Part shown: positions 32,792-48,206 of the stretch, piece by piece
Numbering within the stretch: the stretch's first letter is position 1
Layout: every line of letters begins with the position of its first letter
Assembly (NCBI GenBank): GCA_029817715.1
Contig: JARUPY010000089.1
Coordinates: 2,108,001-2,172,000 of the forward strand
DNA length: 64,000 nucleotides
Source: Melastoma dodecandrum
Lineage: Eukaryota > Streptophyta > Magnoliopsida > Myrtales > Melastomataceae
Direction: 5' to 3'
Made by a program: the position numbers and the translations under genes
The notes under the pieces: model-generated
Database searches by the model: none
The model's input: only the letters and a program-made list of their open reading frames with translations
Told to the model about the DNA's origin: nothing

Positions 32792-35700
32792 ATGGCGACG
32801 CCGTTAGGGGGGAGCGGTGGCGAGGGAGGGGTGGCTGTCCTCTCCAGCTCCGTCGACAGAAGCAACGGTGGCGGCGGCGGAGGCAGCGTGGACGATGACT
32901 TGCTGGTGCCGAAGCAGCGGCTCGAAGAGTCTCCGATCCTGATTTTCCTCTACTTCCACAAGGCGATCCTCAACGAGCTGGACGCTCTCCACAAGTTCGC
33001 TGTGGATTTCGCCACCGGATTGAAGGAGGACATAAGGCCGTTGCTGGAACGGTATCATTTCCTCCAGTCGATGTATAGGCACCACTCGAATGCTGAGGAT
33101 GAGGTGTGCCACTGGTTCCTTCTTCCTATTAATTGTCCCTTGTCGGTCAATTGGATGCGCCTGCTGTGTTTGTTAACGATGTTGAGCTCGATTCTTTCCA
33201 TTGTGTGGTTGCATCTAAGAGAGATGATTGGAATATTCTGTTCCCGCAATAGCTTTAACTTGTAAATTGTTGTTGACCGTGACGAGTCCTGTGCGTTCTG
33301 CAGGCTATCTCAGGTTTTGGACTTCTATATGAGCTACCCTGGCCATTGTTGGCTTTTAGTGACCTGCGCGACTTATGTGTCGTTAATATTAGATGCAAAT
33401 TCAAGAGGAAAGAAACTTCTAGCTGTGAATTTCTTCTCTCAGCTCGTTTTATACTCAATTAGTTGATAACTCTGAAAGAATGCCTGGATGTGAGAGTTCA
33501 TTTGAGAGATTGGGGGTTTTCATCTAGAATAATATAGAATCATTCTTTTGAGGATGTTATTTAGTCTAGCCGCTCCTTTTAGTCTTTCTTACTTAGTTAA
33601 TTGACAGCCATATTTGAGTTCACCATTTATAAATTCTTATATGAGGTCCTTCGGGTTCTTCTAAGGTTCTGCATTTTTGTAATCTATTTTCTAAGTGCTG
33701 TTGTTGGCTCTTGTGATGCATTTTACTCTTTCAGTAGCATCACTTAGGGTGTTTTTGTTCTCAAATAATTCATATTGACTATATAATTTTTTGTATTGTT
33801 CATTTAGGTTATTTTTCCCGCTCTTGACATTCGTGTAAAGAATGTGGCTCAAACATATTCCTTAGAGCATAAAGGTGAGAGTAATCTCTTCGACCATTTG
33901 TTCCTGTTGTTGAACACCGGGGCAAGCACAGAAGAAAGCTTTCCAAGGGAGTTAGCATCTTGTACAGGAGCCCTTCACACATCGATAAGTCAGCATTTGG
34001 CTAAAGAAGAGGAGCAGGTATTTTCATAACTTTTTTAGCTGTTGGATACTTTAATTTCTTATTGGTAACCATTGGATAGTTCTTTTTTCTGGGAAATAAT
34101 TATTGGATAGTTATGATGACATGAAATTGACTACTTTCCTGGCTGAACCAAATCACAGAAGCATATTATAGGTTAGTTTCCTGTGTTACTTGGCAACTCT
34201 TGTTGCTTCTACTGTGTGAAATTTTTAACAGGAGCGCCATTATTCGGGAATCTTGTCAGCCAATTCAGTATTCATGCTCTACTTTAAAGAGTCTAAAATA
34301 CTAGTGATGCTTGCATCTATTTGAGAATGTGAGCCCCATTCAGCTATATAAATTGTCTAGTCTAGGGATTACACATACCTCAAATCATTGAATTATCAGC
34401 AGTGTGGAAGACAATGATCCGGACTGTTTGTATCGGTCAATCCTTTCTTCTAATTACAAAAGGTCTCGCTCTTGATTATCATTCTGGCCTGAAATTGTGT
34501 ATTGACTATTGCAAACTCTGAATTTATTTTCCTGTTGTATTTAGGTATTTCCCTTGCTCATCGAGAAGTTTTCGTTTGAGGAGCAAGCATCTTTGGTCTG
34601 GCAATTCTTGTGCAGCATTCCTGTCAATATGATGGCAGAGTTCCTGCCTTGGCTCTCCTCCTCCATTTCACGTGATGAATACCTGGATCTGTCAAAGTGC
34701 TTAGGCAGGATAGTCCCAGAAGAATATCTTCTTCAAGAGGTAAATTTCGTTTGGTTACCCTACCTCATTGGGAATGCAGAAATTGTGAGAATTGAGGACC
34801 TGACTCGTTTGCTCTCCTTGAAGGTGGTTTTTACGTGGATGGATGGTAAAAATGATGTGAGTGCTGTTAAAGTGCCTATGAAAGAGCCTTCTGCAGGGCA
34901 AGGTGATGGATCAAATATCAGTGTGCCGCCAGCAAAAACACTAAAGTGCCCATGCGAGTTAACAAAAACAGGGAAAAGGAAATCTTCAGACAAAGATAAG
35001 GCTATGATGGGTTCAGCTACATCCCATCCAATTGATGAAATTTTACTATGGCATAATGCCATAAAGAAGGAGTTGCTCGAGATTGCTGAAGAGGCAAGAA
35101 AGATGCAAGTTTCTGGGGACTTCGCCGATTTAACATCCTTCAATGAGAGGCTCCAATTTATTGCAGAAGTCTGTATATTTCACAGGTACTGTGTTAGTCT
35201 TCCTCATCATTCTGTGCATTGCCCTTATCTGCCATTTGTGTCCAGCAAGTCATGTATCATGGTTCTTCGTTACCACAGCTTAAAGTTTTCCTGTGCTGTG
35301 TTTTATCATTACTTTCATGCTTTACCACTTGTACATCATACCGATTAGATTTCTGATCACTACAATGATTAAAATGCTATGAAAAGAACTAGCAGGAAGC
35401 CTTTGATGGGCACCGAAGGTTTCTTAAAGTTTCCTAAACTGTTATTTTATGTTTCCTTACAATATTGAAGCTGGACAGGAGCGTAACTAAGCTAGTTGTG
35501 GACAAATGATTAGATGATCTGAAATAGGACTACTTAATAACGACTTAGTCGTTATTAAGTAGTCCTTAACTAATGTAGGACATACAATTTTGTTACATTT
35601 CCGGGTACTAATAAATGCATTTATCATATTTTGTAGGTGTAGTTACTGTTTTGGATGTCAATGCAGTTTATATCTAGTTCTCACCTCTAATTTTAAATAT

Positions 35701-38700
35701 ATTTTTCTATGCAGTATCGCTGAAGATAAGGTCATATTCCCTGCAGTTGATAGTGAATTGTCCTTTATCCATGAACATACTGAAGAACAAAGCCAGCTTA
35801 ATGAGTTCCGTTGTTTGATAGAGAGGATACAGTCTGCGGAAGCAACTTCTACTTCAGGTGTAGAATTTTATGGGGAGTTATGCTCACAAGCTGATCAAAT
35901 AATTGAAACCATACAGAGACACTTTCATCGAGAGGAAATTTTGGTAAGTTATTGTATTATGGTATTCTTCATTTGGGAAGTGGGTCATGAAGTTCTCATA
36001 CAGAGACGTCCCGACTCGTAATTGTTTAAAATAATGCTTTCAACAGTCTAGCTGAGCTGAATAAACTTGGATGTTTGTTTCTTCTTCCCTTTTTCGGGAT
36101 TTGAAATTAAGCGGGGTATCATGTGAATCTAGAAGTGCCAGTACCCTATTTCAATGCGAACAAATTGTTTTCAAGCAAGCCTGATCATTTATGAATGGTA
36201 TAGATAAGATGTCTTTTGACTTTTTATAGCTTTATCTGGAAAGGAATTCTACATTTCTTAACTAGGATCACTCCACGAATTTCTATTTCTTGCTTTTATA
36301 GGTCCTTCCGCTTGCTAGAAGACATTTCAGCTTCAAAAGACAACGGGAACTTCTTTACAAGAGCCTTTGCATGATGCCACTGAAATTGATAGAACGTGTA
36401 TTGCCTTGGTTAGTTGGAGCATCTGGTGAAGATGAAGCCAGGAATATTATCAGAAACCTGCAGCTAGGAGGTGAGCATCTATTACTTTGATTTGCTAGTT
36501 GTTGTTGGTCAACTTATTGAATGAGCTAATATAATGACTTGATTTTTTTTGTCTGTCCAATATCAGCATCAGGGACGGATTCAGCTTTAGTGACACTTTT
36601 TACTGGGTGGGCTTGCAAGGGCCGTAATCAGGGTTTATGCCTGTCTCCATGTGGAACGGGCTATTGCCCTTTCAAAGACTTATCTGATATCGAGGGTGAT
36701 TACATCCAAACAGTCTGTGCGTGTGCTTCAACACAAGCGGTTCAAAAAGCTCAAGCAGAAGATATCATCAGACCTTTCAAGCGGAATGCATCTCTTGAAA
36801 GCAAGGATAACTGCTGTCTGGACAAGCCAGACAATTTGAGTACTACGGAAAGCACTTGTGGTGACAGATCTTGCCGAGTCCCAGGTTTGGGAGTCAATAA
36901 TAACTATCTGGGATTGAGTTCTCTGTCAACAGCTAAATCCTTACGATCACTGTCTTTTAACTCTGTGGCCCCATCATTTAATTCCAGCCTCTTTATTTGG
37001 GAAGCTGGCAGTCCTTCCTCAAGCAATGGATATATGGAACGGCCAATCGATACAATCTTCAAATTTCACAAAGCCATAATCAAGGACCTTGAATTCCTGG
37101 ATGTGGAATCAATTAAACTTGGGGATTGTGATGAGGATTTCCTTAGGCAATTCATTGGTCGGTTTCGTCTTTTGTGGGGCTTATACCGTGCTCACAGCAA
37201 TGCCGAGGATGACATAGTTTTTCCTGCCTTGGAGTCCAAAGAAACACTTCATAATGTGAGTCATTCATATACTCTAGACCATAAGCAGGAGGAAAGGTTA
37301 TTTGAAGATATCTCCAACGCTCTTTCTGAGCTTTCTCATCGCCATGCTAGACTTCAATCCAGTATGGTCATTGCTGAAGAAGCTCCCACTAGTGATCTTG
37401 ATAACACCCAAAAATACAAAGAGCTTGCAACAAGGCTTCAAGGGATGTGCAAGTCCATAAAAGTTACCCTGGACCATCATATTTTCCGGGAAGAACTTGA
37501 ATTGTGGCCTCTGTTTGGAAAGCACTTCTCAGTTGAGGAGCAAGACAAAATTGTTGGTCGCATCATTGGAACAACAGGAGCTGAAGTTCTTCAGTCAATG
37601 TTACCATGGGTGACTGCTGCTCTTACTCTTGATGAGCAAAACCAGATGATGGACACTTGGAAGCATGCTGCCAAAAATACCATGTTTAATGAATGGCTCA
37701 GTGAATGCTTGAAAGGGACATCAGTGTCCTCCCTACAATCTCAGGCAGAAACGAGTGCATTGGCAAATGGTATTCGTTTCCCTTCCATATAAAGTTGATT
37801 TGGATTTCCTCTATAAGTTTCTTGTGCTACTAATGTTCTATAACTTATCGTGTTTTCCTTCTCAGAGATTGAACTAAAAGACGCATTGGACCAAAGTGAC
37901 CAGATGTTCAAACCTGGATGGAAAGACATATTTCGTATGAACCAAAATGAGCTTGAGGCCGAGATCAGAAAGGTCTACCGTGACTCATCACTGGACCCCA
38001 GGAGGAAAGCCTATCTTGTCCAGAATCTTATGACCAGGTACATTTCACATGGCTCGCCATTTCAGTCATCAAGTGTATATATCATTCACGTCGGTCAGAT
38101 TGAGTATGGCTACGGAATTCTCCTTGGTCCCATATGAATTACTGAGTTCTTCCTGTTTCAGTCGGTGGATAGCTGCCCAGCAGAAGCCTCAGGAAGTGAC
38201 CGGAGAATCCTCTAACAGCAACGAGGTGGCGGGGCTCTCCCCATCATATCGCGATACAGCGAAGCAGATCTTTGGATGCGAGCACTACAAAAGAAACTGC
38301 AAAATCAGAGCTGCTTGTTGTGACAAGTTGTTTACATGTAGATTTTGCCACGACAAAGTCAGTGATCACTCGATGGAAAGGTAGGCTGTGTATCCCTTTA
38401 CATTTACTTTTCTTTTGGCTGCCTCACTCGTGCGTTAACAAAATCAATGCAGGAAAATGACAAAAGAAATGATGTGTATGCAATGCTTGGAGATTCAGCC
38501 AGTTGGGCAGGCTTGCACTACCCCTGCTTGCAGTGGTTTTCTTATGGCGAAATACTACTGCAGCATATGCAAATTCTTCGATGACGAAAGGTATTTGGCA
38601 CATTCCGTGGGTTGAATGTTCCTAGCAAGTACATGTTATGTGTGACATGATATTTAATTGTTGTTTGTATAGTTTAAGACAATTCATGCATCTTCTTCGC

Positions 38701-39617
38701 TTATTAGGATTTGCTATCTTTCTTTATATGGATTCAGGAATGTCTATCATTGCCCGTTCTGCAATTTATGTCGAGTTGGGAAAGGGCTGGGAATCGACTA
38801 CTTCCACTGCATGACATGCAACTGCTGCCTTGGGATGAAGTTGGTGAGCCACAAGTGCCTGGAAAAAGGACTTGAAACCAACTGCCCAATCTGTTGCGAC
38901 TTCTTATTCACGTCGAGCGCAACCGTCAGAGCTCTCCCATGTGGCCATTATATGCATTCAGCTTGTTTTCAGGTTTCTCTACCTCTTTGTTCTGGGCACA
39001 AAAAGTACCCTATCACTGCCATCATCTTTTCATTACTGTTGGCTATTACGTTCTGTTCTTACTATTTCCCATGGCAGGCATACACTTGTAGTCACTATAG
39101 CTGCCCGATTTGCAGCAAGTCTTTAGGTGATATGGCGGTTAGTGATCTTCTCTCTTTTGTCGTGCTTCTTTCCAAGCCATTTTTGCCTAATATGGCTGAA
39201 GAGTGAGTTAATGCATTGTTTTTGTCCTTCTGATATATTTAGGTTTATTTTGGCATGCTTGACGCGTTGTTGGCTGCGGAGGAGCTTCCGGAGGAATATA
39301 GGGACCGTTGTCAGGTACTTTGTCTTCCTTTTCCCCTTTATCCCAGCAAATCCAGATGGTGAGGAAAGCATGAGAATCTGTACAGTAGAGCCGTTGTCAG
39401 GGGGTGCTTTATGTTGGTGTTGGATGATACTCTTCAATCTTATCCCTTGCTGACGCTGAGATTTGTTGTTTTCCAGGATATATTGTGCAACGACTGTGAC
39501 AGAAAAGGAACCTCCCGTTTCCACTGGCTATATCACAAGTGTTCATTCTGTGGTTCCTACAACACACGGGTGATCAAGACCGAGATGATCAATCCCAACT
39601 GTGGTGAGACACCATGA
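32792..39617 (+). CDS. BTS: BRUTUS-type hemerythrin/RING E3 ubiquitin ligase
   Basis: Fourteen exons close in frame: 32792-33103, 33808-34017, 34545-34739, 34824-35185, 35715-35943, 36302-36470, 36567-37769, 37866-38037, 38162-38380, 38453-38590, 38738-38972, 39078-39137, 39243-39314, 39477-39617 (1238 aa; Arabidopsis BTS about 1254). Three hemerythrin-like iron-binding domains lie at about 45-180, 309-436 and 651-800, with repeats such as [11 protein letters not shown] and [11 protein letters not shown]. These are followed by a CHY zinc finger (about 985-1060, [16 protein letters not shown]), a CTCHY finger, a RING (about 1127-1165, CPICCDFLF and ALPCGHYMH) and a C-terminal zinc ribbon ([17 protein letters not shown]). 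BTS proteins sense iron and mark bHLH IVc factors for degradation, restraining iron uptake. All domains are intact. Confidence 0.93.
35526..35566. repeat. Perfect 41-base palindrome in intron 4 of the BRUTUS-type gene
   Basis: Arms of 20 bases (AGGACTACTTAATAACGACT and its exact reverse complement) around a single T at 35546. In RNA it would form a long uninterrupted stem. Confidence 0.95.
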
Positions 39618-40333
39618 CGGACCGCAGCAATGCTTCTCTAGGTTTTCTCTTTTTCTTCACTCGTGTATATAAAGAGTTCGTATAGAAGGTAAAAAGACAA
39701 AAAAAAAAAAATGTTACGTTTCCGTGCTGGATGAATTTGCAGCTCCTTCTCAATAGGGGAATACACTGAGAGTCGGGAGGTAATGGTTTTTCCCTTGGTC
39801 TCTTTTGATAAAAGGCGCTATGCTTTTCCTTGGCGTCAATGTACAGACTACCTCCTGCAAAGGCTTTTGGTGGTAAAATATCCGCAGGTTATTCTTTATC
39901 CACGGGATCTATTTTTTTATCTTGTTTGTGATTCAAGTTCCTGCAGGTAACACCTAACCCTTAAATCCAGATCCTCCTAATCAGTGTCCTGTATACGTTT
40001 TTGATTTATAATTCCCATCTTTCAATCAATTCTTTTTTTTTATGTCAATAAACTCTTTATGTATTTTGATAAGTATGGTGCCTGTTAGTTGCTAGCAAAG
40101 GAGCGGCCCTTTGCACAGAGCATAATAAATCCGAAACACTCGAAGAAACATTAATCGACAACAAATGTAGGCCGAGGCCTCGTCCAACATGACATTTCTT
40201 TCCCATCCTACTATGTACACAGGCAAGTATCTTTCCACAATTGTTGCCCAGGGAGAGGGAGCGCGCCATGCAGAAAAGCACATATTAGGGTATGCCGTTA
40301 CCGTTTTATTCAGTTGGTTCTTAGATGCCATCG
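39618..40333. other. Gap between convergent BTS and AMSH genes
   Basis: Shared 3' flanks. The A run near 39701-39711 and several T-rich tracts fit 3' untranslated sequence. No gene seen. Confidence 0.5.
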
Positions 40334-43300
40334 TCACCGGAGATCGATGACGTCGAATTTTAGATCCGGGTTCATGTAAACGTCTGTACAAGCCTTGTAT
40401 ATGGGGCCCCCGTCGGCAGGGGGCATATGCGAGTGAAACCCACGTTGTTGGCAGTGTCTTATCACTGACATGCCTCCAGGCGTTGTCAACCGAAAGATCC
40501 CGTGGGTTCTGGAGAAAGTTTTCACAAAAACACCACTTATTAATCAACGTGAACTATTCTTTTGAAATTTATTTCGCAACTGAAATAGATTGGCGATGAC
40601 CTTGAACCGTCTCTTGGAGCCATGACTATTGCAACTGCTTCCGGCAGCATTATCTGAACAAGAGAATAATAAACCTTGACATGTTAGTATACACTTTCTG
40701 CAGCTTTGCACAAACTCCACATATCTGCTAATCTGCAAAAGATGACTTGTATATATATCCTTGAGAATGCCAAGAGCCTTCCAACACATTATCAACTACC
40801 CCAATGTTTTATCTAATATCTTGTGCATATTCAACTGTTCTCTGGTATTAAAAGGATGGAGGGGGGAGGGAAGCTCTGCATGACTTAAATTGTAATAAAA
40901 CTATGCCCCAGGAAATAAGTCCACTGATCTTTCTTTATTTTGATTAGACAGTAACAGGATAGCTGATGAATAATTCAAACATAAACAGTTGCGGGGGAAG
41001 ATACTCGCCTGGTAAGAATAGTGACTGTGGACATCAATAGATGACATGAAACAAGATTGAGTGGGATGGGTCTGGCCAAAACAACAAAGCAACTCCGTTA
41101 GTGATACATCTGGGAAGTGATCGGCATTATTCAAGATCCATCGACATAAATTGCAGCGCAATTGTCGCAAAAGAAACATAATAATCTCAGACTTTGTAAA
41201 TGTAACTAGTCAGAGAAAGAGGAACATGCCCTTCTAAAAGGCTAACGGAGTCTTCGTCAAAAAACACGAAACCAATAACAGAAAATCTGATGGCAAGTTC
41301 AATCATCAACATGGGAGAGAGGGGTAAGAGAATGACAACATAAACAAGGTTTCGGATAGTAAATATGAGAGTCCCCCATGAGGTCAGGCGACCTAGCCAC
41401 ATCTAAATGGAATGGCACCTCTAACTCTGACGAACCTAACCAAACTAGAGAGGATATTTACATGAATCCACCCAAGGGGGAAGAGAGATCGTGTGTCCTG
41501 CACCTCAAATATTTCTTCCTCATTTGTTGCCTGGCACTGAGACAAAAGGATAGTAATCAGCATAACAGCTACATTCTCTGAACAACAAATGGAGTGAGAA
41601 ATTAGCATAATTAACTCCCATACGGAATCTGAGGTGGATTCCTGCTTTGGAATTATTAGGGCTGTGACATGAAATTTTCTGTTTTTCTGCAAGAATGTGT
41701 ACAAGATTCAGAGCCTCTGCAGTTTTATACAACAGCAAAACAATCCTGTCCATATTTACTTACAAGTGTACCGGCTAAGATACCACATGTCTCTAAATTG
41801 CGGTCTGTATTGACCTTTGCCATCTTCATGAAACTATCCATCAATTTTGTGGACTGCCACGACAAACATAATGTGATAGATTTAATTAATACCATCAACT
41901 CCTAAGGAAAGAAAGGAAAACTTTTTCCCAACTGAAAAACAATTGGTAGTTGGAATCTCACAATGTGCAGTTGCAAAGGAGCCTCTGTGTGGACAAAAGA
42001 TTCACATGAAGGCTTATCGGGCTCTGCAATTGGGTCAGTAACTTGGGTTGGCAAAGCCGGAATCAAATCCTGCACTTCAGCAAGAACTGGGGGAGGTGCA
42101 GGCTGTCTGATGATATCTGTGTTAACAGTGGTTTCTTCTGCTGTCTCAAAGGAGATCATGGATAGTTCTTCATCAAGAGCAGGATTCTTCCTACCGTTGT
42201 CTAGTTCAGAGAGAATATCAACAACAGATACTGTAGTAGGAGCCTTGGGAACATTGTCGGCCACCAATACGGAATCAAGGCTGGATACTCTCTTCTCCGA
42301 ATCAGTCGAGTCCTCTCTAGCAGCAAATTTTTCATCAAAGGGCGGAGGCAGGCAGCTTTTCAAACAATAAATCACAATCAGGATAAAAAAAGCTACAAAA
42401 TGTCATATGAAAAGGTTGCATTAAGGGACAGAGAAAAACAAGTTGTTCTTTCCTATTTATTCATGAAAGTCAAGGAAATTTGGCAAGAACAATTACACAG
42501 CCAGAAACACAATCCGTTTTTATTTTATTTGTGCTCGGTTACAAAAAAATTACTCAGAACTATTGCATAAAGCATGTCATAAGCTTCGATCTGTTATAAG
42601 AAATTCTAACCTCGGTATTGTTACAGGTGTCAAGTCAATGTCATTTGGGTATTGAACCTATATAAAAGAACAGAGGATCAACATATTTCCACTAGACTGA
42701 TCGAAAGAAAATTAAAAACCATACCCCCTTATCACTTCTAGGAGGCTGCCATTGTCCGTGAAGCCCATTTGGCCCTAAGATTGAATGCCTCGACAGAGTT
42801 TCCTGGTTCGGCTGCATAATGGTAAGTGACCTACCAATTCATTAAAAAAAAAAGAAATTAATTCATGCACAAAACATGCTAATATGAAGTTCACAAATTT
42901 CCAGAAACCTGATGAACATAATTAATAGTGAGGGCCAAAGACTTGGACGGATACCATACACTTTTCATGATGGTAACAGATGATCATAACCAGCAGAACT
43001 AATAAAAAGAAAATACGCTACTCTGTACTAATGGGCCAACCAATTAAGAAATATTATCAACTGAAGAATGAAGATCAGAGACATGCATTCTTCTGAAGTG
43101 CTCGTCCATAGGCCTCCCTGGGATAGATTGCTGAATCCTCGCATTCTGATGCATCACCTCTCGTCCAACTGGTCTAGCCACCTGTTGGTTAGAGAATGCT
43201 CAGACCATCAAGTCAATTAGATAAGCAAAACATAATATAACATCTTCGAAAAATCGTTGCTACATAAAACTAGGCAGGCAATACTAAACAGAAAGTAAAA

Positions 43301-44666
43301 GTACAGGCTGATAATGCACATATGATCTAAGGATAACACAGCTGTACCCACCAATTGTTTATCGTAACTAGCAAAGGTTTGCTTTCTCGCTAGAGGCAAC
43401 TCTGTAGCATTGTTCTGATAAACCTGTACAGAATCTTTTATGTTCAAGTCGTTAAGCCTTCTTTGTACCTCTGGCTTCAACCTCTCCAGCTCAGTCACTG
43501 CAACAAGCAATTTCTACAAGAGAAAACACACATAAAAGTTATTGCTATAGAAGAGGAAAACCAGGATCATCTAGCACTTTTCCAAGACAAATTTTCTAAT
43601 TAGCAATTACACAAGTGCAAGAAGTATGCACCTTCTTCAGCAAAAGCTTTTTACTTTGTGAAGATGTTCCATAATCACGGTGATGGGGTATAGTCTCTGA
43701 GACCAAACTGAAGAAGCACAATTCTTCAGTGTATAAGAAACAAAATGGTAACATTGTTTATTAAAATATACCCCTACACTCTACAGTTGAGGCATCTCCA
43801 TTAGTTTAAAAATGTGTCATGAAGATAACTTACCTTGAGTATCTTAGAAGCATAACATACAAGTCAATGACATTGTTCTCCAAACGAAAAATATCAGCCT
43901 GCACTGAATAACCCTTGCATCAGAAAGATTCCGATCTCCCTTCTGATTAATATCAGACAACAATCAACATAAATTTTCATTGCGTATAATTGTACAATAG
44001 TGTTAGTTTGTCACTTATCATTCATCACCAAATTTACTCACCATCTGTTACTAACTTCAGAGGTATGTTTCAAAAGGATACTTATGAGCAGTATGATTGG
44101 TTTACGCTCTTATCAAAACCAGATAGTCAAAAAAATATCAGCATTCCTCAACATTGACAAAGCCTTAATGAGCAGTATCTCCCAGACATTACAATTATCA
44201 CTGACCAAACTCGGACCCTCTTAAATAATAAAGATTTCTGTACCAGAATTGCTCGTTAGCACTTCGACAGTCATCGAGACTCCACTAAAAAACCAACTAT
44301 TTCGATCCCCCAGACAAATGAAGTCACAGAATAGCCTGCTTCCACCAATTTCCGGAACCCACTCCGGAACACAATAGCAGTTAAACCAGTCTTCACTGGC
44401 AGCAACACTCAGGCGGCCGCGATCAACTCAATTTCCGAAATCAGAAACTAACGTTTTCCGCCACCAAGAAATCCTCTTTTCAACCACAATTCGCATCTGA
44501 GTCAAAAGAACAAAGAAGATCGAACATCAAGAACCTGTCTGAGGACGTTATCCGCGATCCGGTAATAGAACCGGAGGGAGATCCGATTGTCTACGTCGAG
44601 TCTCTGCACGCTCGCCGCGATGTTAATCCTTCCGGGCGATGGGCGGGACGACGATGACGACCTCAT
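40334..44666 (-). CDS. AMSH3: AMSH-type K63-linkage deubiquitinase (MPN+/JAMM)
   Basis: Fourteen exons on the minus strand close in frame: 44666-44535, 43898-43834, 43707-43632, 43513-43352, 43181-43083, 42811-42725, 42657-42611, 42355-41962, 41853-41764, 41686-41624, 41536-41462, 41071-41009, 40653-40601, 40508-40334 (526 aa). The N-terminal MIT/USP8-dimerisation-like helices (about 20-125, DNRISLRFYYRIADNVLRQ) bind ESCRT-III. A variable linker follows. The metalloprotease domain (about 351-470) has Glu375 (NLETCGILAG) and the JAMM motif His430, His432, Ser440, Asp443. The protein ends FDVIDLR as in AMSH1/AMSH3. Family members trim Lys63-linked ubiquitin during endosomal and vacuolar trafficking. 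AMSH3 versus AMSH1 cannot be decided with certainty. Intron 12 appears to use a GC donor. Confidence 0.88.
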
Positions 44667-45154
44667 CCCGTCCGGCTCTCCGACTCGCCTGAAGCAAGGA
44701 CAACGGGAAGGGGTGAGGGATTTGGCGAGAGGGGGCAGAGTCAATCGTAGCGTCGCCGCCGGCGGCGATCGGGGAGGGGGAAATGGGTTCAGAAAAGCAA
44801 GTGCGATGCCTGCAATTTTGATGTTTTCAGAGGGGTAATTATGGAAATTGGGAAAAGGAAGGTAGTTAATCAACTTGATCTTTAAAAGGTTAATTCCGGA
44901 AAAAAAGTCGCACGATTTTAGTTTCTAATTTACTTAATATTATTTATATGGTAAATCGGGTAGAGGTGGAATTGAGATTAGTTCTTTATCTAGTAGCACC
45001 TCAAGAGCGATTGAGAATAATATATTCTTTATAAATTAATTGACGCAATTCTAAATTGGGGTGAGGAAGCTGAAACCTACCCCGGACCGGTTCTTATTTT
45101 TAGAACTTAGAACATACCATGTGGCTCAAAGAAATACCCCGAGAATCAACTCGT

Positions 45155-45190
45155 CGGTTCTGGTATCGGTTCTGGTACCGGTTCTGGTGT
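45155..45190. repeat. Threefold 12-base tandem repeat
   Basis: CGGTTCTGGTAT, CGGTTCTGGTAC, CGGTTCTGGTGT in direct succession. Similar GGTTCC/CCGG-rich words recur near 45595-45630, suggesting debris of a transposable element. Confidence 0.85.
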
Positions 45191-45219
45191 CATATCCTAT
45201 CGACCACATTATTCGAATT

Positions 45220-45310
45220 AATCTAAAAAAACCTTAAGCATTACTCTAATCAATCTAAAAAAATCTCAAGCATTACTCCAATTAATTTTAAAAAATACCT
45301 CAAGCCTGGT
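45220..45310. repeat. About 37-base imperfect repeat, three copies
   Basis: Units resemble AATCTAAAAAAACCTTAAGC followed by ATTACTC, spaced about 35-38 bases apart. Confidence 0.6.
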
Positions 45311-46027
45311 CAAGGCCTTGCAAAAAGGACAAGGACAAGGGGATGGCGGGTTCGGGTCTCCGTAAAGATGTTGTGCGCAAAATTGCTAAATATAAGTAAG
45401 ATATATTTACAATTTTAAAATTAAAATTATTTCTATAAATAGAGAATAAAGATTATATAATGATATTATTTCAGGTTCCAGGTTGATTCTGAGGTGAGAA
45501 TCTAGAACCGTACTTGGTACTGTCGGTTTTCAAAAATTTAACACCTAAAACCTACCCAATCTATTCGAGAATCTATACTGACACCGACCATATAATACCG
45601 GTTCCGATCGGTTCCCGGTTTTACCCGGAACCTACGCTCACCCCTGTTAGACACGATATTTTGCTTATTTTAAATGATTGCATTACCCCCTCTCTTTTTC
45701 ACTGCTTAATCAGGATCTCTTGCCTTTAGAGTATTTTATCTAGGAGGGATTCCTTATTCTGATTAATATAAATAATTCAGATTATCACGTGAATATCAAA
45801 ATCTAAGCAAATTAAGGGATATAGGAAAGGGTCAAAAATGTCAAAAACCCAATCACGACATCCTCGGACTAAAAAGTACTTCCTCTGAAAAATGTTTATG
45901 CCCGAGTTTTGATTTTTTTTATATTTATTCAACAGGGAAAGATTGCAAATACAAGTTAACGGCGCATCCAGAGAGAGAGAGAGAGAGAGTCCCTTCTCTT
46001 CCCTCACGGCGACTTCTTTCTTCTTCC

Positions 46028-47699
<1,672 letters not shown>

Positions 47700-48206
47700 A
47701 TAACACCATTGCTGTTAGCTCGTGTGCATTACACCTTCTATAAAAGCTTTGCCATCAATCATTGATTATCGTTCGTTCAACCACGGTCTTGAAACCCGGT
47801 GTGACGACCCAATTTCCACTCGTCCGACCTCGAGACAATGTTAGCTTGCGAGGACCGTCATACTTGACACGCATTGAAACAGAGGAATAAACCATTGCAG
47901 GCCGTTAACCTTCAAACACGAGTCCTCCGTGGTGCAACTCGTTGCGCGGACTAAGGTTCAGACAAAGTACGAGGAAAGCCTCAACTCGAAATTTCTTTGC
48001 GTCTTTCCGTTTCCTTTCTCATTTGACAGACAACAGTATCTCAGTTTCTAAAAGGTGGTACACCAATCTCGAGAAACAGGCCAAACGGGAAGCTCCCACG
48101 CTTTTAACTACACAATTCAAATTCCTACCTTCCTAGAGAATAATCTCACCGTAAAACGAGGTACCAAGTCGTGTCCTAAAGTTGTAGAGGGAAGCGAGGG
48201 GATGAA
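47700..48206. other. Gap between kinase and M50B-like gene
   Basis: No coding sequence supported. 3' flank of the kinase and probable promoter of the next gene. Confidence 0.4.

Larger units (their letters stand above)
44667..46027. other. Intergenic region with short repeats
   Basis: Promoter side of both the AMSH gene (leftward) and the kinase at 46028 (rightward). Contains 12-base triplicates (45155-45190), a threefold A-rich repeat near 45220-45310 and a GA run at 45969-45988. No gene supported. Confidence 0.5.
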
